IMG/VR virus record: IMGVR_UViG_3300010396_000026
Span: 1-43,643 of that record
Length of the DNA: 43,643 bases
Source of the DNA: a virus
Reading direction: 5' to 3' (one strand)
The translations under genes were made by a program, and so were the position numbers. The notes beneath the pieces were generated by a model, which saw only the letters and a program-made list of their open reading frames with translations, was not told where the DNA came from and did no database searches. This document shows positions 33,479 through 40,038 of the stretch, in pieces (position 1 is the first letter of the stretch; each line of letters begins with the position of its first letter).

Positions 33479-33508
33479 GTACATGCCTTTCCACTTTGGG
33501 AGTATAAA

Positions 33509-33898
33509 ATGCGGCGTTATGCAGAGGCTCCGCTGATCGCGATCCGGCCACGGCTGGCGCATCCGTATGGAGATTTTATGCAGTTCAGCCAACTTCATTT
33601 GCGCCGCCTTGCTCAGGGCCGCGCGCTCGGCCAGGAAGCCACCCGCTTGTGGTGGGCCTGCCTTGCCCTCGCCGACTACGAAAACCGCATCGACGCCGAC
33701 GCGGCCGATCTCTCGCGCTTCTGCGATATGCAGCTAAGCGCCGTCTACCGCGGCCTGAAGGTCCTCAAGGAGCAGGAGCTCATCGAGCCGCACCCGACGC
33801 GCCATCGCGCCTTGCGCGTCAATCCCCTCGTCGCGTGGAAGGGGTCCGTCAAATCGCTCAAGGACGAGCTGCGCCGCATCGAGCAGCGTGCCGCATGA
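33509..33898 (+). CDS. RepL-like winged-helix replication protein candidate
   Basis: 129 residues. The N-terminal part is FMQFSQLHLRRLAQGRALGQ. The winged helix-turn-helix is ADLSRFCDMQLSAVYRGLKV followed by LKEQELIEPHPTRHRALRVN and PLVAWKGS. This order, including the hairpin wing and the N-P-x-x-A-W-K/R-G end, resembles RepL-type plasmid replication initiators. The start is supported by GGGAG with 6-base spacing. It sits beside the repeat-rich non-coding region, a natural origin. It could also be a transcription regulator. Confidence 0.6.
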   Translation: MRRYAEAPLIAIRPRLAHPYGDFMQFSQLHLRRLAQGRALGQEATRLWWACLALADYENRIDADAADLSRFCDMQLSAVYRGLKVLKEQELIEPHPTRHRALRVNPLVAWKGSVKSLKDELRRIEQRAA

Positions 33899-34056
33899 TC
33901 GCACGCGCCGCCGAGCTCGCCCTCGTCTGGCTCCTCATCATCCTCTTTTCCGCCCTCAGCGCCTGGACCTTCCTCGGCTTCATCTGGTGGTCCCTCACCG
34001 GCACCATCTCCCCTCATTTCGCCCTCCTGGCCTGGCTGGCTGGTCTCCTGCATTAG
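33895..34056 (+). CDS. 53-residue two-span membrane protein
   Basis: The ATG overlaps the RepL-like gene's stop (ATGA). Two hydrophobic segments: AELALVWLLIILFSALSAWT, which continues into FLGFIWW, and HFALLAWLAGLL. It has a short basic head (IARAAE). No family was recognised. Being coupled to a replication-type gene, it might anchor a complex at the membrane, but nothing shows this directly. Confidence 0.6.
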   Translation: MIARAAELALVWLLIILFSALSAWTFLGFIWWSLTGTISPHFALLAWLAGLLH

Positions 34057-34057
34057 C

Positions 34058-34073
34058 TTGCATAATGCAGCAA
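34058..34073 (+). promoter_or_regulatory. Operator candidate site 3
   Basis: TTGCATAATGCAGCAA, ending 8 bases before the -35 of the promoter at 34082. Confidence 0.55.
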
Positions 34074-34081
34074 TGTTTCTG

Positions 34082-34111
34082 TTGACAGGACAGAAGCGGC
34101 CGCGCTAGTCT
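34082..34111 (+). promoter_or_regulatory. Candidate promoter for 34144
   Basis: TTGACA (34082-34087), 18 bases, TAGTCT (34106-34111). Site 3 lies just upstream and site 4 begins at the base after the -10. The same arrangement surrounds the promoter at 37481. Confidence 0.6.
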
Positions 34112-34127
34112 TTGCATGTAACGCCAA
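34112..34127 (+). promoter_or_regulatory. Operator candidate site 4
   Basis: TTGCATGTAACGCCAA; one base differs from the TTGC-N8-GCAA form. It covers the expected transcription start. Confidence 0.45.
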
Positions 34128-34143
34128 CCTACGGGGGATTACC

Positions 34144-34359
34144 ATGGACAACGACATTATCTGGCAGGGCATGCAACATTCCGTGCGCCGCGAGCTGTGG
34201 GGCTACGGCGTCTATTGCGAGGGCACAACCCACGCCACGCTGGTGGGCCGCTACGGGCTGAGTCAGGGCGAGGCCGGCCGCGCCATTCACGATGCCGAGC
34301 GGCGCGACGGCGAGCTCGACTTCGGGCCGCTGATCCGGGTCCCGATGGTGACGCGATGA
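34144..34359 (+). CDS. 71-residue protein of unknown function under a controlled promoter
   Basis: Preceded by GGGGGA about 5 bases upstream and by the promoter at 34082. Reads MDNDIIWQGMQHSVRRELWG, then THATLVGRYGLSQGEAGRAI and HDAERRDGELDF. The middle could be a helix-turn-helix (LVGRYGLSQGEAGRAIHDAE), which would make it a regulator controlled by the same operators. Not recognised as a named family. It overlaps the next gene by ATGA. Confidence 0.6.
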   Translation: MDNDIIWQGMQHSVRRELWGYGVYCEGTTHATLVGRYGLSQGEAGRAIHDAERRDGELDFGPLIRVPMVTR

Positions 34360-34484
34360 GCACCCTCCTCGACGCGATCGCCCTCATCGTGCTGGTCGGC
34401 GGCGTCACGCTGTTCCTGTGCGGCACGATGGGGTTTTTGCTGTTTGTCGGCGGCCTCATCCTCGAAGCGCGCCGCCTGCGCTAG
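34356..34484 (+). CDS. 42-residue membrane protein
   Basis: ATGA overlap with 34144. One long hydrophobic region (LIVLVGGVTLFLCGTMGFLL continuing to FVGGLIL), probably two short spans, and a basic end EARRLR. Its TAG stop shares the CTAG with the convergent ATPase gene. Function unknown. Confidence 0.55.
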   Translation: MSTLLDAIALIVLVGGVTLFLCGTMGFLLFVGGLILEARRLR

Positions 34485-35368
34485 AACGGCATAGAATCGT
34501 GTTCCTGCGGCTCGGACCAGTTCCGGGCCGCAGTCGTTTCCACCCGCTCGAACACGCCCTGCCGCCATTTCAACTCGACCTTGCCGCCCGAGGCCGAGTA
34601 GTTGGATTTCCGCACCCGCAGGAACCGTATGTCGGGCTTGTCCTCGGCCTGCTTTCCGGCATCGGTCAGATACATCATCGAGCGCACCTCGTTGCGCCAG
34701 GCGCGGTTGCCCGCGATGCCGGAGCCGGTCGAGATGCCCTCGTTGGAAGGGTGCAAGGTGAACAACACGGTGCCGCCGATCTCGATGGCGAGACGCCGCA
34801 GCATCACCGCATAGGCCGTGACCTGCTGATCGTTGATCTCGTTGCCGCCGAAGGTCTTGCGCGCGGTGTCGAGCACCACGAGCTGCGCCCCGGACTCCTT
34901 GACGCTGGCCCGCACCGCGCCCCACAATGGCGTCGGCACCATCCCGCCCTCGAAGCGGTTGGGAAAGCGGCAGAGATAGCTGGTCTGATCGACCCGGCTG
35001 GTCAAGGTCATGTCCTCGCCCAAATCGTCCATCTCGCAGCCGTAATGCCGGTTGATGTCGGCCTGCCGGCGCTGCAATTCCGCCATCGCATCCTCGCAGA
35101 ACATGCCCCAGACCCGCACCTTGCGCGTGCCGAAGCCGAGCCACGGCCGCCCCAGCGCCATCGCCGTCATCAATTGCTGGACGATCAGCGATTTGCCGTG
35201 CCCGCCATCGCCCGAGAGCATGGTGACGGTGCCGGGCGAGATAAGATCGTCCACCAGCCATTGCCGCCGCGGCACCGGCTGGCCGTGCCAGAGATCGGGC
35301 GAGAAGGTGCGAAGCTCGTCCGCCTCGTCACGCTTGGCCTGCCGCGGGAAATTCTCGATATTGCTCAT
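34481..35368 (-). CDS. RepA-like RecA-fold ATPase (AAA_25 type)
   Basis: 295 residues; the ATG overlaps the zinc-ribbon stop. Walker A GDGGHGKS (53-60) sits in VTMLSGDGGHGKSLIVQQL. Walker B is LVVLD (163-167), and TVLFTLHPSN resembles the sensor strand with HxxK-like position. KVELKWRQGVF is near the end. The set matches RepA-like hexameric helicases and ATPases of plasmids and phages. It likely unwinds DNA or loads replication factors. It is the last gene of a replication/recombination block with RusA and a zinc ribbon. Confidence 0.8.
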   Translation of the reverse strand: MSNIENFPRQAKRDEADELRTFSPDLWHGQPVPRRQWLVDDLISPGTVTMLSGDGGHGKSLIVQQLMTAMALGRPWLGFGTRKVRVWGMFCEDAMAELQRRQADINRHYGCEMDDLGEDMTLTSRVDQTSYLCRFPNRFEGGMVPTPLWGAVRASVKESGAQLVVLDTARKTFGGNEINDQQVTAYAVMLRRLAIEIGGTVLFTLHPSNEGISTGSGIAGNRAWRNEVRSMMYLTDAGKQAEDKPDIRFLRVRKSNYSASGGKVELKWRQGVFERVETTAARNWSEPQEHDSMPF

Positions 35369-35592
35369 GGCCGGACGCCGCAGACGACAATGCTGCCGCG
35401 GCTGCGGACGGAACCAGACCAAAAAGCGCGGCCGCAATCCGGGCACGCCGCAGATTCGTGTTCCTCAAGAACATGGCCGGAGGGATGGCCGACCACGAAG
35501 CTCATCAGGCACTGGCCACAGACCAGCCGCCCATCCTCCCGCGTCGTATCAGGCCGGCGCTTGATCTGGCCGTGTATTTTGGACTTCCCCAC
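35365..35592 (-). CDS. Zinc-ribbon protein (GTG start)
   Basis: 75 residues. GTG is chosen because GGAGGA lies 4-5 bases before it; a longer ORF upstream is out of character. LVCGQC (Cys 25 and 28) and ACPDCG (Cys 50 and 53) make a four-Cys zinc ribbon, with His residues between (GHPSGHVLEEHE). The N-terminus is basic (KSKIHGQIKRR). Placement before a helicase-type ATPase suggests a primase-like or nucleic-acid-binding helper. It overlaps the upstream gene by 44 bases. Confidence 0.65.
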   Translation of the reverse strand: MGKSKIHGQIKRRPDTTREDGRLVCGQCLMSFVVGHPSGHVLEEHESAACPDCGRAFWSGSVRSRGSIVVCGVRP

Positions 35593-36058
35593 CGTTTCCT
35601 CCGTCGATGATGATTCTGGGCACCAGGACAGGCCGCTCCAGGAGCCGCCGCAGCTCCATCGCGTGCTCGATGTCCTCGCCCGCCACCCCGCCGCAGCCGA
35701 GCAGCAGCCGTTGCTGATCCGCCGGCAGGCCCAGCGGCACAATGCCCCGGCATTTGCCGCGCAGCCATGACGCCACGCCACGCCGCACCGGAACCGGCTC
35801 GGGATTGAGATATTGCGGCTCGAAATGCCCAAGGCACTCGCCGAGGCCGGTCCGCATCAGCAAACCCGGCTCATCCGGCCGCCACGCGATCAGATCGACG
35901 ATCTCACCCCAGAAGGTCTCCAGCATCGGTGTATCGGTCTCGACCTCCCAGCCGCGCAGCGGGGTAACGAAGAGTCTGGAATGGCCCTCCGGAGCCCACA
36001 GAAGCCCGCCGGCGAGCTTTTCGGCCAGAACCACGCCGACCATGCCCATCGCAATCAT
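35549..36058 (-). CDS. Conserved-looking replication-region protein of unknown function
   Basis: 169 residues from the first ATG: LAEKLAGGLLWAPEGHSRLF, then EIVDLIAWRPDEPGLLMRTG, YLNPEPVPVRRGVASWLRGK and CRGIVPLGLP. I recall similar proteins near RepA-like ATPases in alphaproteobacterial prophages but cannot name a domain. The same frame is open and protein-like upstream (SDIAILRHYSVPDA). A CTG at 36109 overlaps the stop of the 18-codon ORF (CTGA), so the true start may be that CTG, adding 17 residues. Confidence 0.6.
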   Translation of the reverse strand: MIAMGMVGVVLAEKLAGGLLWAPEGHSRLFVTPLRGWEVETDTPMLETFWGEIVDLIAWRPDEPGLLMRTGLGECLGHFEPQYLNPEPVPVRRGVASWLRGKCRGIVPLGLPADQQRLLLGCGGVAGEDIEHAMELRRLLERPVLVPRIIIDGGNGGEVQNTRPDQAPA

Positions 36059-36105
36059 TGCATCAGGGACGCTGTAGTGGCGCAGGATGGCAATGTCCGA
36101 GGGGA

Positions 36106-36162
36106 TCAGCGCGGCAACCGCCCCGCCATCTCGACCTCAAGCTCGACCGAAAGCTCGGTCAT
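36106..36162 (-). CDS. 18-residue micro-ORF, possible leader
   Basis: The ATG overlaps the stop of the gene at 36159 (ATGA) and reads MTELSVELEVEMAGRLPR. Its TGA overlaps the candidate CTG start of the next gene. It fills the gap between the two genes. It may be a translated coupling leader rather than a functional peptide. Confidence 0.35.
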   Translation of the reverse strand: MTELSVELEVEMAGRLPR

Positions 36163-36341
36163 TTTTTGGGGAGATCGACAATTAGCTTATTGGCGAGCGC
36201 GTATTTTCGGGCTTCTTGATAGGAAATTCCGCGCGATTCGGCGATGCTTTGGATGTAGGCCGCGCGTTGGGCACTTTCGCGGGGTTTCCCGCGCCACTCG
36301 ACGAGGCGGCGCGTGTTGTGTACTTGAGGCAATTCGGACAT
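36159..36341 (-). CDS. 60-residue basic protein of unknown function
   Basis: Start set by AGGAGGGG 4 bases before the ATG. MSELPQVHNTRRLVEWRGKP, then AQRAAYIQSIAESRGISYQE, then ARKYALANKLIVDLPKK. The second half could be a small helix-turn-helix (IAESRGISYQEARKYALA). No family was named. The repeats at 36409-36469 lie just upstream and could control it. Confidence 0.6.
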   Translation of the reverse strand: MSELPQVHNTRRLVEWRGKPRESAQRAAYIQSIAESRGISYQEARKYALANKLIVDLPKK

Positions 36342-36408
36342 TTTCCCCTCCTGATCGTCCCCACCGGAAAAGACGAGGGCGGCGCCGAGCGGGGAAGGAC
36401 CCGGCATT

Positions 36409-36426
36409 GGCGGCCAACCTGCCGCC
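36409..36426. other. Hairpin in the gap before 36341
   Basis: GGCGGC, loop CAACCT, GCCGCC: a perfect 6-bp stem next to the iteron-like repeats. Lacks a T run, so it is not a clear terminator. Confidence 0.45.
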
Positions 36427-36433
36427 CTCGCTA

Positions 36434-36469
36434 CCGGTTATAATCCGGTTACGGGCCGGTTACAACCGG
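36434..36469 (+). repeat. Helically phased CCGGTTA repeats (iteron-like)
   Basis: CCGGTTA occurs at 36434, 36445 and 36456, exactly 11 bases apart, and CCGG again at 36466. The array overlaps the last codons of the GcrA-like gene. The decamer AATCCGGTTA (36442-36451) is found inverted at 33160-33169 in the main non-coding region. One-turn spacing suggests side-by-side protein binding on one DNA face, as in operators or replication iterons. Confidence 0.6.
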
Positions 36470-36820
36470 ATTTGTTGCCGTATCGTGCAAATTGCGCCCA
36501 TGCGCCAGCGCGTCGTGTTCCGGACAATAGGGCTTCATCCAGATCGCCGCCTTGCCGCACATGCGGAAGCCGGGCTGGCCGGGATGGCCGATGGGCCACT
36601 GGCACTCCTTGGGCCGCGGGACTGGCGGGCCGGGCGGCCTGGCGCGTGGTGTGCCCGGCCGGCGCGACGCGACGCCGATGCGATGGGCCTTGCCGACCAC
36701 CTGGTTCTTGTTGAGGCCGAGCGCCGCCGCGATGGTCTCGTACCGCTCGCCGCGCTCCGCCAGCGTTATCAGGCGTTCTTCAAGCTCCGGCGTCCACGGA
36801 TTCTTGTCTTTCCAGTACAT
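36449..36820 (-). CDS. gcrA-like: GcrA-family cell-cycle regulator homologue
   Basis: 123 residues from the ATG preceded by GGAGGG. The N-terminal DNA-binding part is WTPELEERLITLAERGERYE, then TIAAALGLNKNQVVGKAHRI (GcrA proteins read W-T-x-E-R-V-x-x-L-x-x-L-W, then I-A-x-x-L-G-x-x-x-R-N-A-V-I-G-K-x-H-R-L). The C-terminal part has KECQWPIGHPGQPGFRMCG and KPYCPEHDALA, the family's C-Q-W-P-I-G and P-Y-C-x-x-H pattern. GcrA is an alphaproteobacterial transcription factor that works with sigma70 at CcrM-methylated GANTC sites. The phage copy probably redirects host or phage promoters. Confidence 0.88.
   Translation of the reverse strand: MYWKDKNPWTPELEERLITLAERGERYETIAAALGLNKNQVVGKAHRIGVASRRPGTPRARPPGPPVPRPKECQWPIGHPGQPGFRMCGKAAIWMKPYCPEHDALAHGRNLHDTATNPVVTGP
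36475..36490 (-). promoter_or_regulatory. Operator-like site inside the GcrA-like gene
   Basis: Minus-strand TTGCACGATACGGCAA, a full TTGC-N8-GCAA match and 14 of 16 identical to the site at 37458. The shared run AATTTGCACGATAC is 14 bases. It is coding sequence here, so it may be a roadblock or remote site, or chance. Confidence 0.35.
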
Positions 36821-37166
36821 CCCCCGCCCTCCATGCCTCGATCTCGACCGCGCAGCCCTCGACCGCGCCCCAGCGCAGGTGGATTTCCTCCGCCAGCGAA
36901 TCGTCGGCGACGATGCCCATGTACACCAGCGCATCGCTCACCGCCTTCTCGCAATTCCCGAGATCGCCACGCCCGCGCTCGATGACGAGCGAGAGGGTGT
37001 AGCGGCCTACGAGCGGCCACGGCTGGCCGACGCGCTGCACCATGATGAGCTGGTGCGCCTCGTTGCGCCACCGCTGATACCGATCGGTGCGGGCGCGCGA
37101 GCCGCGTTTGGTGGTGAAAAAGAGATTGTTGACCGACGGCGGCCTGGGCAGCCGGAAGGTGATCAC
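36780..37166 (-). CDS. rusA: RusA-type Holliday junction resolvase
   Basis: 128 residues from a GTG that overlaps the repressor-like gene's TGA. ITFRLPRPPSVNNLFFTT is the family's opening (P-x-P-x-x-N). RGRGDLGNCEKAVSDALV and GIVADDSL hold the catalytic acids (D-x-x-N-x-x-K-x-x-x-D-x-L and D-D). EIHLRWGAVEGCAVEIEAW follows. RusA dimers cut four-way junctions. In this phage it would resolve structures made by YqaJ/Bet recombination and branched DNA before packaging. It overlaps the GcrA-like gene by 41 bases. Confidence 0.85.
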   Translation of the reverse strand: MITFRLPRPPSVNNLFFTTKRGSRARTDRYQRWRNEAHQLIMVQRVGQPWPLVGRYTLSLVIERGRGDLGNCEKAVSDALVYMGIVADDSLAEEIHLRWGAVEGCAVEIEAWRAGDVLERQESVDAGA

Positions 37167-37435
37167 GACTCCGCTACCGCCGGCGCATCGTACCAGTCGA
37201 GGCATTGACGGATCGTGACCTCGCCGCCCGTCGCCGTCTCGATGCGCTTCAGCGTGTCGAGGCGCGGCATCACCGGCTTGCGGTTCTTGTTCGGCGAGTC
37301 GTCCTGATCGACCATGTAGTAGATGGTGCGGAAGGTGAAGCCGTATTCCTGCGCGAAGGTCAGCGGCGTCATCTGCCGTCCCGAGGGCGCGGTCTGCTTC
37401 TCGATCCACGCCAGAAGCGGATGCTTGGGTCTCAT
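37163..37435 (-). CDS. Helix-turn-helix repressor-like regulator
   Basis: 90 residues. HPLLAWIEKQTAPSGRQMTP, then a probable HTH in LTFAQEYGFTFRTIYYMVDQ, then RLDTLKRIETATGGEVTIRQ and CLDWYD. The ending TLxxIExATGGEVT is typical of Cro/YdaS-like phage regulators. It is transcribed away from the recombination block, and the 103-base gap between them holds two operator candidates. It is the best candidate to bind the TTGC-N8-(G/A/C)CAA sites and control itself, the right block and late genes. No clear promoter of its own was seen. Named family uncertain. Confidence 0.75.
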   Translation of the reverse strand: MRPKHPLLAWIEKQTAPSGRQMTPLTFAQEYGFTFRTIYYMVDQDDSPNKNRKPVMPRLDTLKRIETATGGEVTIRQCLDWYDAPAVAES

Positions 37436-37457
37436 GCCGCGACCCTACCAATTAAAT

Positions 37458-37473
37458 TTGCACGATACAACAA
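37458..37473 (+). promoter_or_regulatory. Operator candidate site 5
   Basis: TTGCACGATACAACAA, ending 7 bases before the -35 at 37481; the counterpart of site 3. Confidence 0.55.
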
Positions 37474-37480
37474 TAATTGC

Positions 37481-37509
37481 TTGACCCGCCATCGGGGAGA
37501 GGTTAGTTT
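37481..37509 (+). promoter_or_regulatory. Candidate early promoter of the recombination block
   Basis: TTGACC (37481-37486), 17 bases, TAGTTT (37504-37509). Laid out like the promoter at 34082: an upstream site, then the -35, a TAGTYT-type -10, and a second site at the transcription start. It should drive 37539 onward through the joint. Confidence 0.65.
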
Positions 37510-37523
37510 GCATGACATAGCAA
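37508..37523 (+). promoter_or_regulatory. Operator candidate site 6
   Basis: TTGCATGACATAGCAA overlaps the last two bases of the -10 and the expected start point, so binding should repress. Confidence 0.55.
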
Positions 37524-37538
37524 TGAATGGAGCGGCCA

Positions 37539-37817
37539 ATGGAGAGGGAAGATTTGTTGTTGATGCTGGAGCACATCACGGAGCTGGCGGCGGAGAACGA
37601 GGGCAAGCGCCTTCGCATCGAGCGCCTCAACCAGTGCGTCGAACGGCTGAAGCGCGAGCGTGACGAGGCGCGGCTTCATGCCGAGACGCTGACGCGGGAG
37701 GTCAACGATTTGCGCGCGGCGCGGCTACCATCGGGCAACCCCCTCGCCAATCCTCTCCTCGGCAATTCGACCGGCTTCGGCGGCGGCAGCGGCACTCTCG
37801 GCCCGGTGGTCCGATGA
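37539..37817 (+). CDS. Coiled-coil protein, first gene of the recombination block
   Basis: 92 residues from the ATG with GGAG 6 bases upstream; an earlier in-frame ATG at 37527 lacks a ribosome site. REDLLLMLEHITELAAENEG through LKRERDEARLHAETLTREVN is continuous heptad-type helix. The C-terminus is a flexible Gly/Asn/Ser tail. There is no catalytic motif. The ATG of YqaJ overlaps its stop, so the two are probably co-translated; a partner or regulator of the recombinase is possible. Confidence 0.65.
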   Translation: MEREDLLLMLEHITELAAENEGKRLRIERLNQCVERLKRERDEARLHAETLTREVNDLRAARLPSGNPLANPLLGNSTGFGGGSGTLGPVVR

Positions 37818-38614
37818 TTCAGCTTGGCTTAACCGCAGCCGCGATTGAGGAGCACAAGCTCGGCATCGGCGGCAGCGATGCCCGCAAGATCATCGAGGGC
37901 GACTGGCATGCGCTGTGGCTCGACAAGACCTCGCGCGCCGAGCCCGAGGATTTGAGCCGCAATCTCGCGGTGCAGATGGGCAGTTTCACCGAGCCGCTCA
38001 ATCTCTACTGGTTCGAGCTGATGGGCCACGGCGCGGTGTCGAACCAAGGCCTCGTCTGCGTCCACGATACCCACAAGTTCATGCGCTGCACCCTCGACGG
38101 GATTGCTGATGTCTCGACGCCGAAGGCGCGCGTCATCCAGTGCAAGCACGTCTCTGGCCGGCAACCCATCGAGGAGGTGGTGGCGCGCTACACGCCGCAG
38201 GTCAGCCACGAGATGATCGTGACCGGGTTGGAGCGCGGCGTCCTCTCGCTCTTGATCGGCACCGACCGCTTCGAGGTCGTGGAACTGGAACTCGATGAGC
38301 TTTATGCGGCCGAGTACATCGAACGCTGCGCCGAGTTCTGGAAATATGTCGAGAACGACATCGAGCCGGAACAGGGCCGGCCCTTGCCACCCCCGCCGCC
38401 GATCACGCAGTTCCGCGCCGTCTCGATGGAAGGCAACAACGCCTTCGCCGATGCGGCGGCGCGCTGCCTCGCCCATAAGGCCGGCGCCGAGGCGTTCGAG
38501 CGGGCCAAGAGCGACATCAAGGCGCTGATCGAACCCGATGTCGGGCTGGCGACGGGTTACGGCGTGGCGGTGAAGCGCGATAAACGCGGTCTTTCGATCA
38601 AGGAGCAAAAATGA
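37814..38614 (+). CDS. YqaJ-family (lambda-exonuclease-type) recombination nuclease
   Basis: 266 residues. [20 protein letters not shown] is the family's opening. [27 protein letters not shown] (catalytic Asp), [10 protein letters not shown] (the E/Q-x-K position, here Q-C-K rather than the common E-x-K) and [13 protein letters not shown] follow. The family resects linear double-stranded DNA to give a 3' single strand for an annealing protein, here Bet two genes on. The C-terminal third (about 185-266) is an extra helical region. Confidence 0.85.
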   Translation: MIQLGLTAAAIEEHKLGIGGSDARKIIEGDWHALWLDKTSRAEPEDLSRNLAVQMGSFTEPLNLYWFELMGHGAVSNQGLVCVHDTHKFMRCTLDGIADVSTPKARVIQCKHVSGRQPIEEVVARYTPQVSHEMIVTGLERGVLSLLIGTDRFEVVELELDELYAAEYIERCAEFWKYVENDIEPEQGRPLPPPPPITQFRAVSMEGNNAFADAAARCLAHKAGAEAFERAKSDIKALIEPDVGLATGYGVAVKRDKRGLSIKEQK

Positions 38615-38802
38615 GCATCCGCCCAACACTGAGCGACGACGAGGCCGAAACGCTGCTGGCTTGCCTCGATTTCTGCATCGACCGGCTCGATGTCCGGTTG
38701 GGGAAATACCAGGAGGCCGTCGAGGCGTTCGCGCTGTCGATGGCGCGTCACAAGATTTTGAAACTGCGGGCCAAGCTGTTCCCGCCGAAGGGGCAAAAGT
38801 GA
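38611..38802 (+). CDS. 63-residue protein between exonuclease and annealing protein
   Basis: ATGA overlap with YqaJ and GTGA overlap with Bet. Helical: [20 protein letters not shown], then [20 protein letters not shown], then a basic end [11 protein letters not shown]. The conserved order suggests a helper of the recombination pair. No family was recognised. Confidence 0.65.
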   Translation: MSIRPTLSDDEAETLLACLDFCIDRLDVRLGKYQEAVEAFALSMARHKILKLRAKLFPPKGQK

Positions 38803-39707
38803 TGGCTGACGAACTGATGGCGCATGGCGCGCTGGCGACCTTCAATCCGACCGCCGAGCAGGTCGATCTCATCAAGCGCACGATCTGCCGCGGCGCTTCC
38901 GACGAGGAATTGAGGCTGTTCCTCTACCAGTGCAAGCGCACCGGCCTCGACCCGCTGGCCCGCCAGGCCTATGCGGTGAAGCGGTGGGACAACGCGCTTC
39001 AGCGCGAGGCCATGACGATCCAGACCGGCATCGACGGCTTCCGCCTCATTGCCGAGCGATCGGGCAAGTATGCCGGCCAGGTCGGCCCCGAATGGTGCGG
39101 CGAGGACGGCGCATGGCGCGATGTGTGGCTGGCGAAGGAGCCGCCCCACGCGGCCCGCGTCGGCGTCTTGCGCACCGATTTCAAGGAGCCGCTCTATGCC
39201 GTGGCGCGGTTCTCGACCTACGCGCAGAAAAAGAAGGACGGCGGCCTGACCAAGTTCTGGTCGAGCATGCCGGACCTGATGATCGCGAAGGTGGCCGAGG
39301 CGCTGGCGCTGCGCCGCGCCTTCCCGCAAGAACTCTCGGGCCTCTATACGTCCGACGAGATGGACCAGGCGTCAACCGGAGAGGAGGTGGTGCAACATAC
39401 CGGACCTAGACAAACCTCGGGCCCCGCAGACAATAAGGCGACGGCCGCGGTAATTGATGCCGCGGCCGATCCCCAATCCCGGACCGAGGCGCAGGAGAAA
39501 TACAAGGCCCTGAAGCGCCGCATCGAGACCGCGCCGACGGCGGCGGCTCTCGACAACACGATGCGCGACCATGCCGACGATCTCGCCTTCATCAAGGCGG
39601 TCTCGGAAGCGGGCTACAACCAGATCATGGCGTTGAGCGTGCGGCGCAAGGATTCGCTGGCCGAGGAGGACATGCCGCGCGGCCCGGACACGGAGATCGT
39701 TCCGTGA
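38802..39707 (+). CDS. bet: Bet/RecT-type single-strand annealing protein
   Basis: 301 residues. [40 protein letters not shown] and [10 protein letters not shown] match the Bet opening. [20 protein letters not shown] is the hallmark segment, followed by [20 protein letters not shown] and [17 protein letters not shown]. It pairs single strands made by YqaJ. The last 90 residues are a linker and a helical extension. GTG at 38799 just before the ATG is also possible. Confidence 0.9.
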   Translation: MADELMAHGALATFNPTAEQVDLIKRTICRGASDEELRLFLYQCKRTGLDPLARQAYAVKRWDNALQREAMTIQTGIDGFRLIAERSGKYAGQVGPEWCGEDGAWRDVWLAKEPPHAARVGVLRTDFKEPLYAVARFSTYAQKKKDGGLTKFWSSMPDLMIAKVAEALALRRAFPQELSGLYTSDEMDQASTGEEVVQHTGPRQTSGPADNKATAAVIDAAADPQSRTEAQEKYKALKRRIETAPTAAALDNTMRDHADDLAFIKAVSEAGYNQIMALSVRRKDSLAEEDMPRGPDTEIVP

Positions 39708-39874
39708 CCGGCCCCTTGGCGGCGGCAGCAGCCGGAATGGCATGGGCCATCGTTTTCGCGGCCACGGCCTATATGCCGTGCAAAACGGAACGCGCCCAGC
39801 GTTCCCAGAACAACATCATGATTCTGGCGATTTTCATGCTGATCATCGCGTCTATCCGGGCGCTCGTCCTGTGA
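39704..39874 (+). CDS. 56-residue two-span membrane protein
   Basis: GTG overlapping the Bet stop. Two hydrophobic segments, [18 protein letters not shown] and [20 protein letters not shown], separated by a basic loop ([10 protein letters not shown]). It overlaps the next GTG. No family was recognised. Confidence 0.6.
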   Translation: MTGPLAAAAAGMAWAIVFAATAYMPCKTERAQRSQNNIMILAIFMLIIASIRALVL

Positions 39875-40038
39875 CCTACGAGGACATCGTGCTTGCGGGC
39901 ATAACCCTATGTCTCATCGCCGCGCTGATCGTGATCGACCGGCTGCGCCACCAGCTTGAGGACGCCTCGAAGCGCCTCCGGCGGCTTGCCTACCTCCTCG
40001 ACCAGGCCGACCGCGCCCATCGCTATGTCCGCTATTGA
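39871..40038 (+). CDS. 55-residue protein with N-terminal membrane span
   Basis: GTG start overlapping the upstream TGA. Span: DIVLAGITLCLIAALIVIDR. A basic helical tail follows (RHQLEDASKRLRRLAYLLDQ). One anchor plus a coiled helix; function unknown. It overlaps the following gene by 14 bases. Confidence 0.6.
   Translation: MTYEDIVLAGITLCLIAALIVIDRLRHQLEDASKRLRRLAYLLDQADRAHRYVRY

Larger units (their letters stand above)
32981..33508. other. Main non-coding region between divergent blocks
   Basis: About 530 bases without a convincing gene, more AT-rich than its surroundings. From left to right it holds operator site 2, a pyrimidine-rich stretch (33059-33080), hairpins or inverted repeats at 33134-33155, 33160-33180, 33199-33231 and 33357-33388, a small stem at 33406-33420, and a promoter at 33451. 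The decamer TAACCGGATT (33160-33169) recurs in the iteron array at 36442-36451. With a RepL-like gene next door, this is a candidate replication origin as well as a control region. Confidence 0.5.
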
